From the NCBI GenBank assembly GCA_001642005.1, contig LWCA01000686.1:1-20621 (forward strand): 20,621 nt of DNA. The letters run 5' to 3'. The position numbers and the translations under genes are program-made. The notes under the pieces are model-generated. The model saw only the letters and a list, made by a program, of their open reading frames with translations, searched no databases and was not told the origin of the DNA. Origin of the DNA: Intoshia linei. Taxonomy: Eukaryota; Orthonectida; Rhopaluridae. Every line of letters begins with the position of its first letter. Positions within the stretch are counted from its first letter, which is position 1. Shown in pieces: positions 18,991-20,621 of the stretch.

Positions 18991-20536
18991 GTGTCCACTA
19001 GGCTGGACACAATTTCAATATTTTTGAATTTCTTATGGGCCATTAGCCAGAAAGTTTCGTTTTGTTAAATTAACTTAAAATACAAAATTTTAACAAAATT
19101 TGAAAACTCTACGAGGTGCTCAAGGATACTGAATTTTAGTATACGATTTGTATACATAACTATGTATGAGTAGGATATACCGAGGATTTATCTTAGTTTT
19201 ATCATATTTAAAATAACATTGATTACGGAGACGTTCATTTTGGCGAAAACTATTGTGTTTAAATTATTACCAAAGGTTTGTAGGTGTGCCTAATTAAAAA
19301 AAATCCAATATTTTTGATATTTCGTAAATGTATAATAGCATGCAAAAAGCTAATATTGTTTCACTTTTCGAATTGATTAGAGCCCGAAGAGCTATAATTT
19401 AAAAAAATCTATCAGATGTTATACACACCGTTAAAAATTCAACAATTGTATTATCATAATCATCAGCTTTTTTCATGTCAAATTGCAGACAAAAATCTTT
19501 TTTAAAGAACTGAATATCTGAATTTATTTTATTTGTACAACAACCAATTCTTTGTTCAAAGCATGCATGCACATTGTTCTACAAGGAATGATAGAATTAG
19601 TGATTGTTTTTAGAATCGTTTGCATTTTACGTGATGAAGTTTCTGTCTTTATACATATTATTGTTATTATTATATTGTTACTAGATAATTTTGACTGTTC
19701 TCTACTATCAGCTAATTCAGTATTTTCAAAAACTTGATTATTGCAATTCAACTCTATCGAAATAGGTAGAGGTTTTTGAACTTGAAACGTATTTAATCGG
19801 TGTTTCTCTTTTAATTCGCGCTGCAATTGTAATTCCTTACGTTTTATTTTTTTTCATATTTACGACCAAATGCATTATCAAGTATACCAAACATCATCTT
19901 TCTTTTGTTTCTCTGATCACGTAAAAAACACAAGTCTTCAGGATGTGTACATATCAACTCGGCATTTATACGCGATATATCGAACAATTTATCAATTGTA
20001 TTAATGAAATTATCCTCACGTTATATTTGTGACTTACATCTCCTATTTTTATTCTTTTTTAATAAATTATAGCGTTTGCAGTATGTCTTTAACATATTTA
20101 CAAAAATCTTCCATCACATTGCCTATTATCCAAATATAATCCGCGGATCTTGTTAATACGTGCATTTCCAAAAAAAAACTTTATAATTTAAATTAATAAA
20201 GCTAGGCAAACTTAAAACCAATTTGAGCACTACATTAAAATTAATTTTGCTTCCTAAAATTTTGCATAGACATACGTATGAATCTGAAGAATAAAATTAG
20301 AGAATGGCCCATCAGAGAATATTAGTGAAAAAATATATATGACCATTCAAATTTTTTAACCAAAATGTCTAATTTTTTAGCTTTGCACGTCATTGAGCAC
20401 TTCTATGATGTTATTTTTTTTATGTAAAATTTGGCATGTGCGTATGTATTCATAAAATAAACAACATTATCGAAGGGCCTATCAAAAAATGTAAAAAAAA
20501 ATTTACTATGAAAATTGTGTCCACCCTAGTGTCCAC
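18991..20536. mobile_element. DNA transposon with inverted termini and decayed coding sequence
   Basis: The left terminus GTGTCCACTAGGCTGGACAC, followed by AATTTCAATATTTTT, matches the complement of the right terminus (GTGGACACTAGGGTGGACAC, then AATTTTCAT). A weaker correspondence continues to the inner GGGCC/GGCC boxes (19038-19042 and 20475-20479). Each terminus is itself nearly palindromic (GTGTCC...GGACAC). A 105-110 bp imperfect direct repeat is visible near the right end: AAAATTTTGCATAGACATAC... GAATGGCCCATCA at about 20257-20315 versus AAAATTTGGCATGTGCGTAT... GAAGGGCCTATCA at about 20425-20483. No target duplication was found, so the superfamily is undetermined. The interior carries the pseudogene at 19524-20095. 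Confidence 0.65.
19524..20095 (-). pseudogene. Decayed transposon-associated ORF
   Basis: From an ATG at 20095 the minus strand reads MLKTYCKRYNLLKKNKNRRC, an in-frame TAA, then EDNFINTIDKLFDISRINAE, LICTHPEDLCFLRDQRNKRK and MMFGILDNAFGRKYEKK. A run of eight A's at about 19847-19854 shifts the frame, and the reading continues as KRKELQLQRELKEKHRLNTF to the stop at 19524. Coherence across a nonsense codon and a frameshift argues for a once-continuous basic, helical protein. The FIxxIDxLFDIxxxNA...EDxxFLxxQR pattern reminds me of uncharacterised repeat-associated proteins in insects and hydra, from memory only. Its position inside the inverted-repeat element at 18991-20536 suggests it is that element's cargo, not a host gene. 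Confidence 0.55.
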
Positions 20537-20621
20537 TTTTAAACTTTCGGTTGAATTAACAAAAGTGTATTTTACTGAACGTTCGAAATGTAATTTAGAA
20601 CACAATTACCGATTAAATTTT

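Noticed and set aside
20018-20040. A 23-nt intron (GTAAGT...GTGAG) removing the stop in the transposon ORF
   Set aside because: The length is not a multiple of three and splicing shifts the frame to a stop; a nonsense mutation in a pseudogene is simpler.
1-20621. CRISPR array, bacterial operon or prophage
   Set aside because: No spaced identical repeats or bacterial gene signals; introns and metazoan families show a eukaryotic nuclear genome.

Overview
This is a eukaryotic, very AT-rich window that I read as an animal genome. The evidence is a copine-family gene, a gene that fits LRRC49 (a regulator of the tubulin polyglutamylase complex), GT-AG introns and abundant hAT-type DNA transposons. 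Undisturbed introns are tiny, about 34 to 60 nt in the LRRC49-like gene. That size recalls miniaturised or parasitic animal lineages such as orthonectids or dicyemids. The species guess is inference only.

Layout, left to right. (1) Positions 1-1640 are a hAT graveyard: two minus-strand transposase pieces (a catalytic-core piece and a BED-finger N-terminus) with two hAT-like termini between them. (2) Positions 1801-2130 hold a small unidentified plus-strand ORF. (3) Positions 2220-3971 hold an intronless, divergent copine on the plus strand. (4) Positions 4580-6310 hold a large imperfect palindrome built from diverged sub-repeats; one arm recurs at about 10.8-11.2 kb. (5) Positions 7078-10504, minus strand, hold a nine-exon LRRC49-like gene that I assembled across eight introns; its 5' end is missing. 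One intron carries a 730-bp hAT element with a perfect 8-bp target duplication. (6) Positions 12366-18309, minus strand, hold a two-exon gene for a 1084-residue protein with at least five divergent ubiquitin-like domains. The splice falls inside one of these domains, and the 2.7-kb intron contains two hAT-like non-autonomous elements. (7) Positions 18440-18628, minus strand, hold a small cysteine-rich, Kazal-like ORF. (8) Positions 18991-20536 hold a DNA transposon with imperfect terminal inverted repeats and a decayed coding sequence.

The genes are not an operon or a clear functional cluster. Copine is a membrane and Ca2+ signalling type, LRRC49 is centriolar-satellite and cilium biology, and the multi-ubiquitin-like protein has no homologue I recognise. 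The recurring theme is short-intron host genes whose few long introns appear to be transposon landing sites. The best candidate for something undescribed is the tandem ubiquitin-like-domain protein. Several tracts have no recognisable gene and are noted individually.
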